A DNA stretch of 64,000 bases from assembly GCA_025403435.1 (NCBI GenBank), contig CM046339.1, positions 2,496,212 to 2,560,211 on the forward strand. The letters run 5' to 3'. Source of the stretch: Artocarpus heterophyllus. Lineage: Eukaryota; Streptophyta; Magnoliopsida; Rosales; Moraceae. Below are positions 19,701 through 32,136 of the stretch, one piece after another. The position numbers and the translations under genes were made by a program. Every line of letters starts with the position of its first letter. Position 1 is the first letter of the stretch. The notes under the pieces were generated by a model. The model searched no databases. It was not told where the DNA came from and was given only the letters and a program-made list of their open reading frames with translations.

Positions 19701-21829
19701 TTTTACAGTCACGGGTTTTTGTTCAAAATGTCAAAAACTAAACGTCCCGTGTTTGGTAAAGTTTTAAAAATCGATTGTAAGGCTTCCATTTGCACGTTCA
19801 AAGTTTGTGGAAAATTTTTCCACAAACCACAATTTGTACAAACATAATTCTAACATGCCTTGACTAACTTTTACATCACATACAAGCACCAACTAACTTA
19901 ATCAACATGTAATACTTATTACAAACCATCTCAATCAAATTTCTTGGGATTAAATTAAACATGTTATTCCCATGATCTTACTGCCATGATTATAGATATT
20001 CAACAATGCTTAACTCTTTTTAGTTAATAAACATATAAGGCATATTTGAGCATTAAAAATTAAACATTCATGACTTGCACATGAAGATGCAATTTTTTTT
20101 TTTAAGTTTGAATTGTTGAGTTTACCTAGAGTGTAGAAGATGTTAACTCCTTGGATCCTTGAACATCATGACAAATCTTGAGCTTTCACTAAGAAAATAT
20201 CAAAGTTTAGAGTTTAATCAAAACTCCAATACAACTAACCATAAACTAGTTGAAAACCAAAATTTTCTTGCTTACCTACAAATCTCCAATCACTCTTATT
20301 CTTAAGCTTGCTTTTCATTGTGATCTTGAGAGTTTGATTTGAACAAATTTTAGAGAGTGGTGGAAAGTCACATAGCAATAGTGGAAAGAAAAGAGATAAA
20401 CAACTCTTTGAGAGTTTATGAGGAAAGGAAGAAAAGGAAAATCTCATTCCCACCCATGGAATTTTATAGACACTTGTTTAAGGACTTAAAAGCAATATTT
20501 TGGAGTCAACGTTGAAGTGAAAATCTGGCTGGTACTAGGGGCTGATTTACACTTTTTTTTTTGTACAACTTTGCTTGATTTCCATCCTTGTGAGGTCAAG
20601 AATAGTGAGGTAGGCAATAGTGGTTGTACTAGTAGTCTTTTCCTATATCCATGCTATGATGTCCTCTTATTTGCTATAGGATTTGAACATAAAGATGGCC
20701 TCTAAATCAAGAAAGCCATCACCATGCACGTTACCAGCCATGATGTCCACTTTTTTTTTCCCCTTTTAAGCTTGGTTAGTTGATGGAGGTGGAGTGTTGA
20801 CTTGACTAAATTGATTGCAAAAGAAAAAGGACAATGATCATGGTGGAGACAATGGAAGTAAGTAGTGGAAATTTTTGGCTTTTCCTTCTCTTGGAGTGCA
20901 CGGGTGAGGATGGTAAGAAAGAAGAGAAAAGTGAAAAAAATCATGTATGATGGCTTGGGCTTTTGATTTATAAACTTAGCTTAATCTAGTCTTTCTCTCT
21001 CAATCATGGTTAATTAACCCATAAGTGGCTTTGACAAATAAAAAAAATGGGCTAATCTCCTCCTTATTGTGGTGCCTTTGTTAGAAGTAAGTGGAGTGTT
21101 ATTTTGCACTTCCATAATTGTAAAGGACAACCATCATTTGGATGAAACTTGATTTAAGGGTACTTTGTGCATTTCTTGCAAGAATCCTTTAAGCAAATAA
21201 ATTTTATACTATCAGCAATAATTAATTTAGCTGGCAGGAGATTTTATTACTTGACTAATCCTCTCATATTTTTCAAATACTATGACACGCTAATAACAGT
21301 ATGAACTGATATGGATCAAAGTCTTAATCGCTTATTGTTTTTGACTGTATTAAGTCTAAAAATTTAATTTAGACTTAATAAAAATGTAAACTTGACTTTT
21401 TTAGCATTTGGGCTTAATAATGACATAGTTTTTAATATTGTCACTAACCGGATTTGCATAACATTTTCTGTCAATTCGGCCACTTACGTAGCTTTATTTT
21501 CAAATAAATTGGCAATTAAGAATCTAATTTGAGTTGGAGAATCTCTCGGTACACTACTAACTAATATTGTACCCAAAAATTCTCAAGTTCTTTACAAATA
21601 AATTTCTTCCATCTTAGTAACAGTTGAATTTATCAATTTCATTTATTGAATTTCGATAGTTAATTAACTTAACTATAGAATCCATTATAGAATTTTTTTT
21701 TTGGAATATTCATATATTAATTTCGTAAATTCTTTAGTCATGAAATTTATACATAATGTTTCTAGGAAAATCCTTGATTTAAATATGTAAATTACATTAT
21801 TTAATTCTAGGATTCTCTCGGTCATTACA
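16718..21829 (-). mobile_element. Nested solo-LTR-like insertion with TG...CA ends and CTCGT duplication
   Basis: The insert starts TGTAACGACC and ends GGTCATTACA, a near-perfect terminal inverted repeat. It is flanked on both sides by CTCGT (16713-16717 and 21830-21834). At 5,112 bp it contains no gag or pol domain. A candidate promoter/leader zone lies on the minus strand at about 20470-20240: a TATAAAAT-like box followed by a CT-rich leader. I infer a solo LTR of a long-LTR Ty3/gypsy element (Tekay/Del type likely) in minus orientation. The short ORFs within it have no recognisable domains. Confidence 0.8.
20235..20475 (-). promoter_or_regulatory. Candidate promoter and leader inside the nested long LTR
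   Basis: Minus-strand TATAAAATTCC at about 20458-20468 is followed by a T/C-rich leader with AAACTCTC repeats, as expected for the U3/R boundary of an LTR. This also suggests minus orientation of the insertion. Confidence 0.4.
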
Positions 21830-22668
21830 CTCGTGATGGCGTAGACTTGTTATTCATAGATATGGAATCCATAGCTCCTCTTTAAGAGTAGTTATATCCT
21901 TTTATATGCGTTATCCTGTAATTAGAAAATTGAAGCACTCAACTATTTAGATACATAGGTGTAACCAAATGATATACTGTCTTTAGATGGTAAGTTTTTC
22001 AATAGTGAGATAATGGAACATAAGATAAAAATTATTAGGAAGGTAAGATAGAACTTGTCCTAAAGCCGATTATGGATAATCCTATGGGGATACGATACAC
22101 TATGATATGTCATTGACACTTAGCTATCGGGCTTCGTAATTCTATATAGTTCGAGAGTGCAGCTTTAAGCTTTTAGTAGAGTAGCGTTAGAGTTGATAAT
22201 TATGAAATGTATATCTGGGATATTAGGTTTCATAATTATCGAGAGCTTGAACTGTATAGGTCAATTTGGTCCGCTTTGTTAGCTCATAAAAATCATGTAA
22301 CGATATGGCATGCTTTCTCAATAATTGGTAACTTATGTCAAATTTATCAGATTGGCTGAAATTCGGTAAAATCAGATAATTCATGTTTGTTTATCAGTTG
22401 AATTAATTTTGTGATAAAATTAATTCAAGAAAAACTTGTTGAATTATCGGGATCGGATAATTCATGTCTGTTTATTGGTTGGATTAGTTTTGAATTAATG
22501 CAAGATAAACTTGTTGAATTATCAAGAATATTTATTTTTCTAAAGATTATCTAGATATGACTGTTTTAATCAGATAACTTTTTATTGGGTTATTTCAATT
22601 AAAACTGAGGTTTTATCCCGAGAATCTCAGGTGACAAATAAATATTTACAGGAATCTTTTATAAGAAG

Positions 22669-22755
22669 TTTGATAGGCCGATCTTTAAGTTCGGCCTGCT
22701 GATTAAGGAGGATCAACAGGCCGATCTGCCAGTTTGGCCTGTCAACCAGGCGATA
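22669..22755. repeat. GC-rich GGCCGA inverted-repeat cluster in the C2 5' LTR
   Basis: AGGCCGATCTTTAAGTTCGGCC forms a GGCCGA/TCGGCC hairpin and is followed by further GGCCTGC and AGGCCGATC units. It stands out from AT-rich surroundings and lies about 110-190 bp upstream of the LTR TATA box. The same cluster occurs in the other C-family LTRs. Confidence 0.7.
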
Positions 22756-23269
22756 AAAGGATCACGTATTTTAACTCGGATTTTATCAAATATTGATTTT
22801 GATTTGATTCTGATTCGAATTTTTAAGGCCTTATTTCATAAGGATTGACTTCTAGGCCCAACCTCTATAAAATGGGAGTGAGTCTCATTATTATTTAGAT
22901 CGGTAGAGAAATCTAGAGTGAGACTCTATCAATGAGACTCTGCATCTCCTCAAAGAGCTATCATTCACAAATCATGAATTATAGCTTTAGGTATTTCTTT
23001 ACTGGTTGGAAGGAGAGTCGCCTGGTGGAAAAGCTGAACGACGTGAGCCCACACTCACTCGGATCATGGATAGAGAACAACAAAAAAAGCCAGTTGGTTG
23101 AGGTCTTTCTGGAATGTTACTTCTCTTCATGGATTGCAGAAGTTCTTTGGCATTCAAAGGTTAGTAAGATCTTGTTAATTTATGCATATAGTGTGTCAAA
23201 CTTGTGTTTTAAAAAATACTCTGATATAAAAAATTTTAAAATTTCACTACGTACTATTTTTTCAACAAT

Positions 23270-23282
23270 TGGTATCAGAGCC
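23270..23282 (+). other. Primer-binding site of C2 (initiator tRNA-Met type)
   Basis: TGGTATCAGAGCC, complementary to the 3' end of plant initiator tRNA-Met, two bases after the LTR end. Confidence 0.85.
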
Positions 23283-24954
23283 TTGGTTTTTTACATAAAT
23301 TTGTAAGTTTGTGATCATGCTATACGTATAAATTATGTGATCTTTATCTCTCCTATGCTTGAATTTAATTTTTAGAGAGTTGGCACTCTAGGATTTTTAT
23401 ATATTTTTATGTTTTCATAGATTATATGGTGAATGTTTATTAATTAATTATGGTTGATTAAATTATTATTTAATTAATTATTAATTAATTAATTTATACC
23501 CGTTATGGTTTCTTAGAGGTTAGAATGTGTATATAGGTTTTTCATGTAATTAGATGGTGGACTATCATCTTCGTCTAGGAATTATTATTTAATTTTAAAT
23601 TTGTAATAATTTTATAATTAAATAATCGTTCGGAGAAGACAGATCTAAAAGACGGATCTAGAAGATGGATGATAGCGTTCCCAAGTATTTCATGAGTCTC
23701 TAATTTAATGTTTTTGAATTATTGAAAATAAAATTGATAAATTGCATCAAAATTGTATGTTTTGAAAAAGAGTGATCTTTGCTCGATCAGCATGCTAGAA
23801 CTCCAGGATTGGCAGGCCGATGGTCGTAGGATTGGTAGGCAAGACGTGAGATTTGGCAGACCATCCGCGGGGCAGATATCAGGTGGCTTTGGTGACAGGA
23901 CGAACTAGCCGAACTGTCATGACCGGTAGGCTGACGTGAAAAGATTAGCAATCCAAAAGGTCATGACCAGTAGGCCGATTATAGATCGGCTTGCCAGTAG
24001 AGAGTTGAAAATTTTTCCAGAAAAGGTATAGTTCTCGATGAGTTTTAGTTTTATTTTTGGGATAATTCTGAGAAACATTAAAATTTGGATATAACTTAAA
24101 ATATGGAGTATTCAATCTATGTGGGATTGAAGAGTTGAAGATGAGCATTACATGAAGAAGGTTACAGCTTGAGGATTCAAGGATGAAGAATTAATAATAT
24201 GTTTCGATTATTCTCTTGTAATCTTTATTTTCTATTCTCTAGGGTGGAACTATAATATTACTTTGCTTGTAGCTTTGCTTGATTGCTTTGCTTGTCTACA
24301 TTATAATATGATTTGCCATGTATATTGATAACATGCTATATAGAATAGGGAGTGCCGCTCAATTAAAAAATTGTTCATGCATATTTTTAAAATAAAACCT
24401 TGATTTCAAAAGATTGAGTGAGAGAAGGTTTTTGAAAAGAGAACCTAAGGCCTCTATCGTTGGTCTATAGGTAGCACATGGTGGTTCCGACTTTTAGGAA
24501 AGGACTTCATCATGTACCAGGCTGGATCTCTAAGAGGATAAGGTATTTTAGCATGATTTATGATTGCATAGGCCTAAGTGGTGATTGTAAATCATGGATA
24601 AAATATTTAAATGATGGTTATATACTCATGTTAATTTTATTATTAACCTCCCCTAGGAGCTCCGTTAATAAAATTAATGGCCAAAGAAATGATTATTAAT
24701 ATATGCTGGATCATACGGGTCCTGGATGGCATATATTAATCAGGAGAGGATCCATGTCCCTGATTGAATTTGGCATGACTCTCCTAGGAGCTTGTTAAAT
24801 TCTGAGTTGGGAATTATCGTTGTAAGGTTGTGATATTTTCAAGGTTTTGATACATAAACACATTTGTACGTTTTTACATGATTGTGTTATCTTACTAAAT
24901 TATTATGCTATGTTTGCTTATGTTTGGTATATGATTCTTTATTATAGATCAAAA
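23283..24954 (+). other. C2 untranslated leader between primer site and gag
   Basis: About 1.67 kb of noncoding DNA with TTAATTAA-rich runs (23440-23500) and GGCCGATGG/GGCCGATT GC-rich motifs (23815-23995). The matching leader of C3 lies at 46397-48011. Confidence 0.7.
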
Positions 24955-25771
24955 ATGTCTAAAAATGCCTTATTATCGATACTTGAAAAAAAACCAATTA
25001 ACCGGAGAGAATTATAATGATTGAAAACGGAACCTAAATATCATCTTTTCTTTTGAGAAATTAAAATATATGCTAACAACCTCTTGTCCTCCCAAGCCTA
25101 CAAGAGATTCCACCAACGATCATATCCAAGCATATGATCATTGGAAAGATGCAAATGATCAGGTTTGCTGCTATGTTATGGCTAGCATGAATAACGTGCT
25201 GTAGGCTCAACATAAGGATTATGAGACTGCTAAGTAAATCTTGGGTAATCTGGAAGACATGTTTGGAGGCCAGGCCTTAATTAAGTGGTAAGGGGTGTTT
25301 CAGAAACTCTTTAACTGTAAACAAAAATGGGTGACATCTGTAAAAGAGCACATGATGTTGGTCATGGGTTACCTCACTAAGGCACAAACTAATAAAGCCG
25401 ACATCAATGCTGAAACTCAGATGATTATAGTCTTTGAGACTTTGTCAAAGGAATTTATTTCATTTAGAGCTACTTTTAATTTAAGCAATAGACGGGATAT
25501 GACCTTAATGAAGTTGATGAAACAGTTACAGGAGTTTGAAATGCTAATTAGGGAGTCTCCTATAGGTGGTGAGGCCAATTTGGCGGTTGCTTCTGGTTCC
25601 AATCTCAACCCTAGGAATGGAAAGAAACAACAGTTCAAGAATGAAATGTCTTCTATTCCTGCTAACAACAAGAGCAAAAAGAAGAAGAAGAAAAACCCAA
25701 AGAAGCTTAAGTGCTTCTTCTGCAAGAAGGTCGGGCACATCAAGAAGAATTGCAAGGACTTCCTTGCCTGA
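24955..25771 (+). pseudogene. C2 gag (UBN2-type) remnant
   Basis: It starts MSKNALLSIL, has an early +1 frameshift in the A-tract after 24984, a TGA where C3 keeps Trp (NYNDW), and a TAG at 25202-25204 where C3 keeps CAG. The frame is open from 25295 to 25771 and includes the conserved METLSKEFISFR-like region, a lysine-rich tract, and an intact CX2CX4HX4C zinc knuckle (CFFCKKVGHIKKNC). A TGA follows DFLA where C3 reads on. Confidence 0.88.
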
Positions 25772-28700
25772 GGAGGTAGGTGTGATCTTTTGTATTTAGA
25801 AACTTGTTTGGTTGAGGAATCCGGTGACATTTGGATCATAGATTCTAGTGTAACTAATCATGTTTGTGTTTCTCTATAAGGGTTCAAAGAAACGAGAAGT
25901 CTGCTTCATGAAGACTTCACACTTTGGATGGGCAATGGATCATTGGTCTTAGCTGAAGCAGTGGGAGACATCCATCTATATTTTCATAATTATAAAAATT
26001 TAATTTTGTGAGATTGTTTTCATGTTCTTAAATTTAAGAGGAATTTAATTTCTGTAGCTTGTTTATTTAAAGAGTCCTGTTTGGCTTCTTTTAATAATAA
26101 AGTGGTGATTTATAAAAACAAATCTTTTATCTATTCTAGATGGATGCAAAATAATCTATATTTTATCAAACCTAAGATGGACTTACTGCTTAATGCTGAG
26201 ATGAATGATGATAACTCTAAAAGACTTAAAACTTCTCACTTTAATAAGAGATATCTTTGGCATTTGCACATTGGTCATATTAACTTGAATATGATTCAAA
26301 GATTGGTAAGGGATAGACCTTTAAATCACTTAAAGGTGGAATCTATACCTCAATGTGAATCTTATTTAGAGGATAAAATGACCAAAAGACCATTCGGGTC
26401 TAAGGGCAATAGGGCCAAAGGGGTTCTAGAACTTGTGCATAGTGATGTTTGCAGACCGATGAACATCCAAGCATGAGGATGGTATGAGTACTTTACCACT
26501 TTTATTGACGATTACTCAAGGTATAGGTATGTGTACCTAATACACCACAAAAGCGAAACTTTTGACAAGTTCAGGGAGTTTCAGGCTGACATGAAAAAGC
26601 AATTAGGTATATCCATAAAGGCACTTTGATCCGATCGAGGTGGAGAATACCTTTCTGATGAGTTCTTGGGATACTTATTAGAGAATAGGATTTTATCCTA
26701 TTTGATTACGCCAGGCACTCCGCAGCAGAATGGCGTAGTAGAGAGAAGAAATAGGACTTTGTTGGATATGGTTAGGTCTGTGATGAGTTATTCATCATTG
26801 CCTTTGTCCTTTTGGGGATATGCACTAGAAACCGCATGTTATCTTTTAAGCAATGTGCCTTCAAAATCGGTCCCTAAAACTCCTCACGAGTTGTGGACGG
26901 GCAAAAAGACATCCTTAAACCATATTTGTATATGGGAATGTCCGGCTCATGTCCTGTTTAAGGATGCAAATAAGTTGGGAGTACATTCGAAAGTTTGCGT
27001 GTTTGTCGAATATCCAAAAGGGACTAAAAGGGGTTAGTTTTATAACCTAAAGGAAAATAAAGTCGTGATTTTAACATAAGCAACTTTCCTTAAGGAGAGT
27101 TACATGGACGACATTAAGCCTCAAAGCAAAGTGGTGCTCGAGGAGTTGAGGAGTGATCCGATCACTCTGGGGGTTTTGGTAGAAACCACTCCAATCGGTG
27201 TAAAAAACCAAATGAACCTAAACAACAACCTAAGGGGCTTCGGTGTAGTGGAAGGATCGGGTGTCATCTCAAGAGGTATAAGTTCAATGTTGAGACCTTT
27301 TTGGCTGAACCAGATGAACATAATAGGGATCCTTACACTTATGCACAAGCTATGAAGGATGTTGATTCGAAACTCTAAACAGAGGCCATGAACATAGAGA
27401 TCAAGTCTATGGAGACTAATCGGGTCGGGAGCTTGTGGATCTTCCCGAAGGAGTTAAAGCCATAGAGTGTAAGTGGATCTACAAGAGGCAAAGAGGAGTG
27501 GATGGAAAAGTCAAAACTTTTAAGGCTAAACTAGTAGCTAAGGGATGCATGCAAAAGGAATGAATCAATTACGAGGAAACCTTTTCACCTGTAGCCATGC
27601 TTAAGTCCATCTAAATTCTCTTGTCTATAGCTATTGCTCTCGATTATGAGATTTGACAGATGCATGTCAAGACGGATTTTCTAAATGGCTATCTTGATAA
27701 GTCCATTTATATGGAACAACCAGAAGGGTTCAAGGTGAAGGATTAGGAGGGTAAGGTTTATAAGTTGCTAAAGTCAATTTATGGACTTAAGTAGGCTTCC
27801 TATTCTTGGAACATAAGATTTGATCAAGTGATCAAGACTTATGGGAAAATGTGGATGAGCCATGTGTTTGTAAACACATTAAGGATGGGAATGTAGTTTT
27901 TCTACTGCTCTATGTACATAACATTTTGCTAATTAGTAATGACGTTGGAGCGTTATCATCTATCAAATTATGGTTAACCAAGCAGTTTGACATGAAGGAC
28001 TTGGGTGAGACTGATTTTGTTCTCGGTATCCAGATTTTTCAAGATAGGAAGAATAGAATGATAGCTTTGTCTCAAGCTGGCTACATTGATAAAATTCTCA
28101 AGAGGTTTGCAATGCAGGATTCCAAGAAAGGTGGGCAACCATCTAAGTCTGGAATTACTCTTTCTAAGAAAGACTCTCCAAAGTCTGAGGAAGAAAGAGA
28201 ATACATGAAGAAGATGCCTTATGCTCCGGCAGTGGGTGGTCTCATGTATGCCATGCTTTGCACACGATTGGATATTTGTTATGTGATCAAGATTGTAAGT
28301 CAATTTTAGGGGGATCTAGGACCGAACCATAGGGTTGCGGTAAAGCATATTTTCAAGTACCTGAGAAGGACTCGAGGGTATATGCTTATTTATTCAGGTG
28401 AGGACTTAACTCCTCCAAGATGTATTGACTCAGTTTTTCAATCCTGTTTGGATTCGAGGAGATCGAATTTTGGTTTTGTGTTTACTCTGGGCGGTGGTGC
28501 CATCAGTTGGAGAAGTGTAAAGCAAGATTATACTTCAGATTCAACAATGGAGGCCGAGTATGTGGCAGCCAGTGATGCTTCGAAAGAAGCAATGTGGCTC
28601 TGTAAGTTCCTTAGGGATCTAGAGGTAGTTCTTGGTATAGATAAGGCGGTACCATTGTATTGTGATAACAGTGTGGCAGTAGCTAATGCTAAGGAACCAA

Positions 28701-28876
28701 GATTTCACAAGAAAAGTAAGCATATTGATCAAAAGTATCATGTAATAAAGGACTTTGTCGAGGGCGGGCATGTCACAGTGTGCAAAATCGCGTCAGAGGA
28801 CAATTTAGATAATCCATTCACGAAGACACTTACTAAGAGAGTCTTCAAGAGGCATGTAAAAGCTATAGAGATGTGA
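25772..28876 (+). pseudogene. C2 pol remnant (protease, integrase, RT, RNase H)
   Basis: The protease site is degraded (IIDSSVTNH for D-S/T-G-A). GAG-pre-integrase has YLWHLHIGHI. Integrase acidic residues sit in HSDVC, FIDDYSRY and NGVVERRNRTLLDMV. RT begins near 27400 and carries several stops. The catalytic YVDD is changed to YVHN (27911-27922), so the enzyme would be dead. RNase H is nearly open (28382-28876) with SWRSVKQDY, MEAEYVAASDASKEAMWL and LYCDNSVAVANAK. About a dozen stops or shifts break the polyprotein. Confidence 0.88.
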
Positions 28877-28901
28877 GATTTGTCATATTTACTCACTTAG
28901 T

Positions 28902-28914
28902 GCAAGTGGGAGAT
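28902..28914 (+). other. Polypurine tract of C2
   Basis: GCAAGTGGGAGAT directly precedes the 3' LTR start TGTTAGACG. Confidence 0.8.
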
Positions 28915-30951
28915 TGTTAGACGTGTATGCCCTAAAGAGTAAAAATGTAACATGTTTTTGGAGACATTTTTATCAATAAAGAATTTATTTATTATTTATT
29001 ATTTATATACTAAATCTTGTCCTTCTTACATCCATATTTGTTAAATGTATATTAAGCAAACAATAGTCTGAGATTGTCGGTCTAAACTTTTAAAAATTAG
29101 GCATATGATGGACAGATTATGCGGAAGACACAATTCTTAAGGTGATGGTCTAAATTATGATATCCGCAATCGAGGGAATAAAGTTGGGTGTTTTATTCAT
29201 GTAAAGATTGTTATGTTGTTTATATACCTAATGGGAGATGTTTAGTCTTGGCCATTAGAGGTGGACTCCACGAATAGAAACATTGGCACATTGTTATAGG
29301 TTATGATGTGTTGGATCGGGACATAAAGTGAATTGATTTGGATTAATAATTCTGTCTCGACAAATCGATTCACTTTAGACAATCATTTGTATTGTACCTT
29401 AATCTTGAGATGAATAGTGGGGCCCGTTGTCTTGACTCATGTCTTTTGATGTACCAAAGGGTGACATCCACATTTTATAGTGGTACACATGCCGGTATGT
29501 TGGAGGCATGACTCATGATGGCATAGACCTATTATTCATAGATATGGAATCCATAGCTCTTCTTTAGGAGTAGTGATACCCTCTTATATGTGTTATCCTA
29601 TAATTGGAAAACTAGAGCACTCAACCATTTGGATACATAGGTGTAACCGAATGATATACTGTCTTTAGATGGTAAGTTTTTTGATGGTGAGATAATGGAA
29701 CGTAAGATACAAATAATCAGGAAGGTAAGACAGAACTTGTCCTAAAGCTGATTATGGATAATCCTATGGAGATACGATACGCTATGATATGTCATGGAGC
29801 CTTAGCTATACGGGCTTCGTAATTTTATATAATTTGAGAGTACAGCTCCAAGCTTTTAGTGGAGTATTGTTGGAGTTGATAATTATGAAATGTATATCTG
29901 GGATATTGGATTTCATAATTATCGAGAGCTTGAACTATATATGTTCATTTGGTCCCCTTTGCTAGCTCATAAAAATCCAGTAACTATACGGCATGCTTTT
30001 CTAATAATTGGTGACTTATGTCTGATTCATCAAATTGGTTGAAATTCAATAAAATTAGATAATTCATGTTTGTTTATCGGTTGAATTAATTTTGTAATAA
30101 AATTAATTCAAGATAAACTTGTTAAACTATCAGAATCGGATAATTCATGTCTATTTATCGGTTGGATTAATTTTGAATTAATTCAAGATAAACTTGTTGA
30201 ATTATCAGAAATATTTATTTTCCTAGAGATTATCTGGATATAATTGTTTTAATCAAATAACTTCACTATTAGGTTTTTTGAATTAAAACTGAGGCTCTAT
30301 CTCATGAATCTTGGGTGGAAAATAAAGATTTATAGGGATCTTTTATTGAAAGTTCGATAGGCCGATCTTTAAGTTTAGTCTGCCAATTGAGGAGGATCAG
30401 CAGGACAATCTGCCAGTTCGGCCTACCGACCGAGTGATAAAAGGATCAAGTGTTTTGACACGGATTTTATCAAATATTGATTTTGATTTGATTCTGATTC
30501 AAATTTTTGAGGCCTTATTTGATATGGACTGACTTCTAGGCCCAACCTCTATAAAAGGGGAGTGAGTCTCATTATTATTTAGATCAGTAGAGAAATCTAG
30601 AGCGAGACTCTGTCAGTGAGACTCTGCAACTCCCTAGAGAGCTATTATTCACAAATCACGAATTATAGCTTTGGGTATTTCTCTACTGGTTGGAAGGAAA
30701 GTCACTTGGTGGAAAAGCTGAACAGCGTGAGCCTATACTCACTTCGATCGTGGATGGAGAATATCAAAGAAGGCCAATTGGTTGAGGTCCTTCTGGAACA
30801 TTACTTCTCTTCACGGATTGCGGGAGTTCTTCGACATTCAAAGGTTTGTAAGATCTGGTTAATTTATGTATATAGTGTGTCAAACTTGTGTTTTGAAAAA
30901 TACTTTGATATAAAAAATTTTAAAATTCTGCTACGTACTATTTTTCCAACA
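28915..30951 (+). repeat. 3' LTR of C2
   Basis: 2,037 bp, TGTTAGACG...TCCAACA. It has a TATA box TATAAAAG at 30550-30557 and a GGCCGATC cluster at about 30358-30435. The ORF at 30616-31011 overlaps its end and is not a gene. Confidence 0.9.
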
Positions 30952-31515
30952 GATCAATTGAAGGCTTTGACATTTTTATTTTTCTATTTTTTAATTTTTT
31001 TTAAATTTTAATTTTTTTAATGGCCAGATGCAAATGAAAATGCTTCACATACATAATGCAATATATTACAAGCATGACTAAGACACCTTTCGAGTATTTA
31101 AAAATACTCCGTATATCTATTATCCTAATCATGCATGCATGCAAACACAGAAAATACAAAGTGGAGAAATGAAGCGTTGATAAATTACAATCTCGAATAT
31201 TAAGCAAGATGCTTTTAGAGAGTATTAGTTACTCCATACATCTGCCATTCTGACACTGAGAAACATAAATCTAAAGGTTTTAACAATAGCACGCCACAAA
31301 AGCATAAACACGCACATCGTTTGATTTTTTATTATTTTTATTATTTTTAATTTTTAAGGGTTTTTTAACGTAAACAAACTATAAAATAATACAAAAAAAT
31401 AGAGAAAAGAAATGACATCACTTAATAGAAGAGCAGTTATTGAGACTGGAAGGAAAAAGGCGAACATGCTCTGGATAAAACTGAGAGATTATAGGTGGAG
31501 GCTCAGATGTAATGG
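30952..31515. other. Intergenic stretch between C2 and the LOG pseudogene
   Basis: AT-rich; T-tract near 30985-31018. No gene or repeat recognised. Confidence 0.5.
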
Positions 31516-32136
31516 TCACTTCTTGCTGCCTTTATCCCAATCTATCCTTGAAGTTGTAGTATCAGACTTTGGGAGAACAATCTGCATTTTGTCCAACGAT
31601 TCCTCAACAGTTAGAGCGGTGACAAAGATTTGCCTTCCAGCTTATGTGATGAAGCTCTGGTCCACAACTTGATCTAAGAACTTTAGCAAACCATCATAAT
31701 AACCATTACCATTTAAAAGCCCTAGAGGTCTGGAATGAAGACTTAGATAGTTTCCACTATTTGCTATAAATATTTCCTTAAGAGTGCCTATACCACCAAA
31801 GAGAGCTACAAAAGCATTGGCTATGGTTACAATGGCTTCTATACGCTCACAGATGCATGTTACACCCTTTTCTTTACCTATGGTCTTACCACAACGATTC
31901 CCCTCAGCCAGAACATTAGGTAAAATCCCTAGGACTTATGTACCGCCAGATTGAGTTGTTGTAGTAACCCTCCCCATCAAACCTAAGCTACCCCTCGGTG
32001 CACTAGTTTAATCTTTCTACATGCTAGCACTTTTCCTAAGTTCACTATAGTATCTAAGTATATTTTCTCTTTACTAGATTCTAAACACAAAAGAGAAGAC
32101 AATTTTTATTTTCCTAGAAGAGTGGGAGGAAGACAT
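31516..32136 (-). pseudogene. LOG-family (cytokinin-activating phosphoribohydrolase) processed pseudogene
   Basis: Read on the minus strand, the segment follows the LOG protein from the first Met (ATG at 32136-32134) to the natural stop (TGA, 31518-31516), about 206 codons, close to the usual 190-215. Recognisable blocks are NLGKVLACRKIKLV, GSLGLMG, the LFGGIGTLKE version of the PGGxGTxxE active-site motif (Pro and Glu replaced), LLNGNGYYDGLLKFLDQVVDQ and the C-terminal TTSRIDWDKGSKK. Plant LOG genes have several introns, but none is seen here, so a retrocopy is likely. It carries two in-frame stops (TAA after QSGGT and after SFIT) and about two frameshifts near the N-terminus. Confidence 0.8.

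Larger units (their letters stand above)
16125..23267 (+). repeat. 5' LTR of C2, interrupted by a 5.1 kb insertion
   Basis: LTR sequence runs 16125-16717, is broken by 16718-21829, and resumes at 21830 (the five bases 21830-21834 are the duplicated CTCGT). It ends TTCAACA at 23267, just before ATTGGTATCAGAGCC. A TATA box (TATAAAAT) is at 22866-22873. Confidence 0.88.
16125..30951 (+). mobile_element. Ty1/copia element C2, LTR to LTR, with a nested insertion in its 5' LTR
   Basis: The two LTRs (16125-23267, net about 2,026 bp without the insert; 28915-30951, 2,037 bp) begin TGTTAGAC and end CAACA. A primer-binding site and a polypurine tract lie at the expected positions, and the internal part encodes degenerate gag and pol. 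The flanking 5-mers differ (AATCG left, GATCA right), so no clean target duplication remains. It belongs to the same family as C3 (44344-53931). Confidence 0.88.

Noticed and set aside
25417..25839. 140-codon antisense ORF over C2 gag
   Set aside because: Mirror of the lysine-rich gag coding strand; hydrophobic Phe/Leu run comes from the AAG-rich tract. The same holds for 48333-48955 in C3.
30616..31011. 131-codon ORF resembling one at 22932-23306
   Set aside because: Both lie in matching positions of C-family LTR ends; similarity reflects repeat copies, not a gene.
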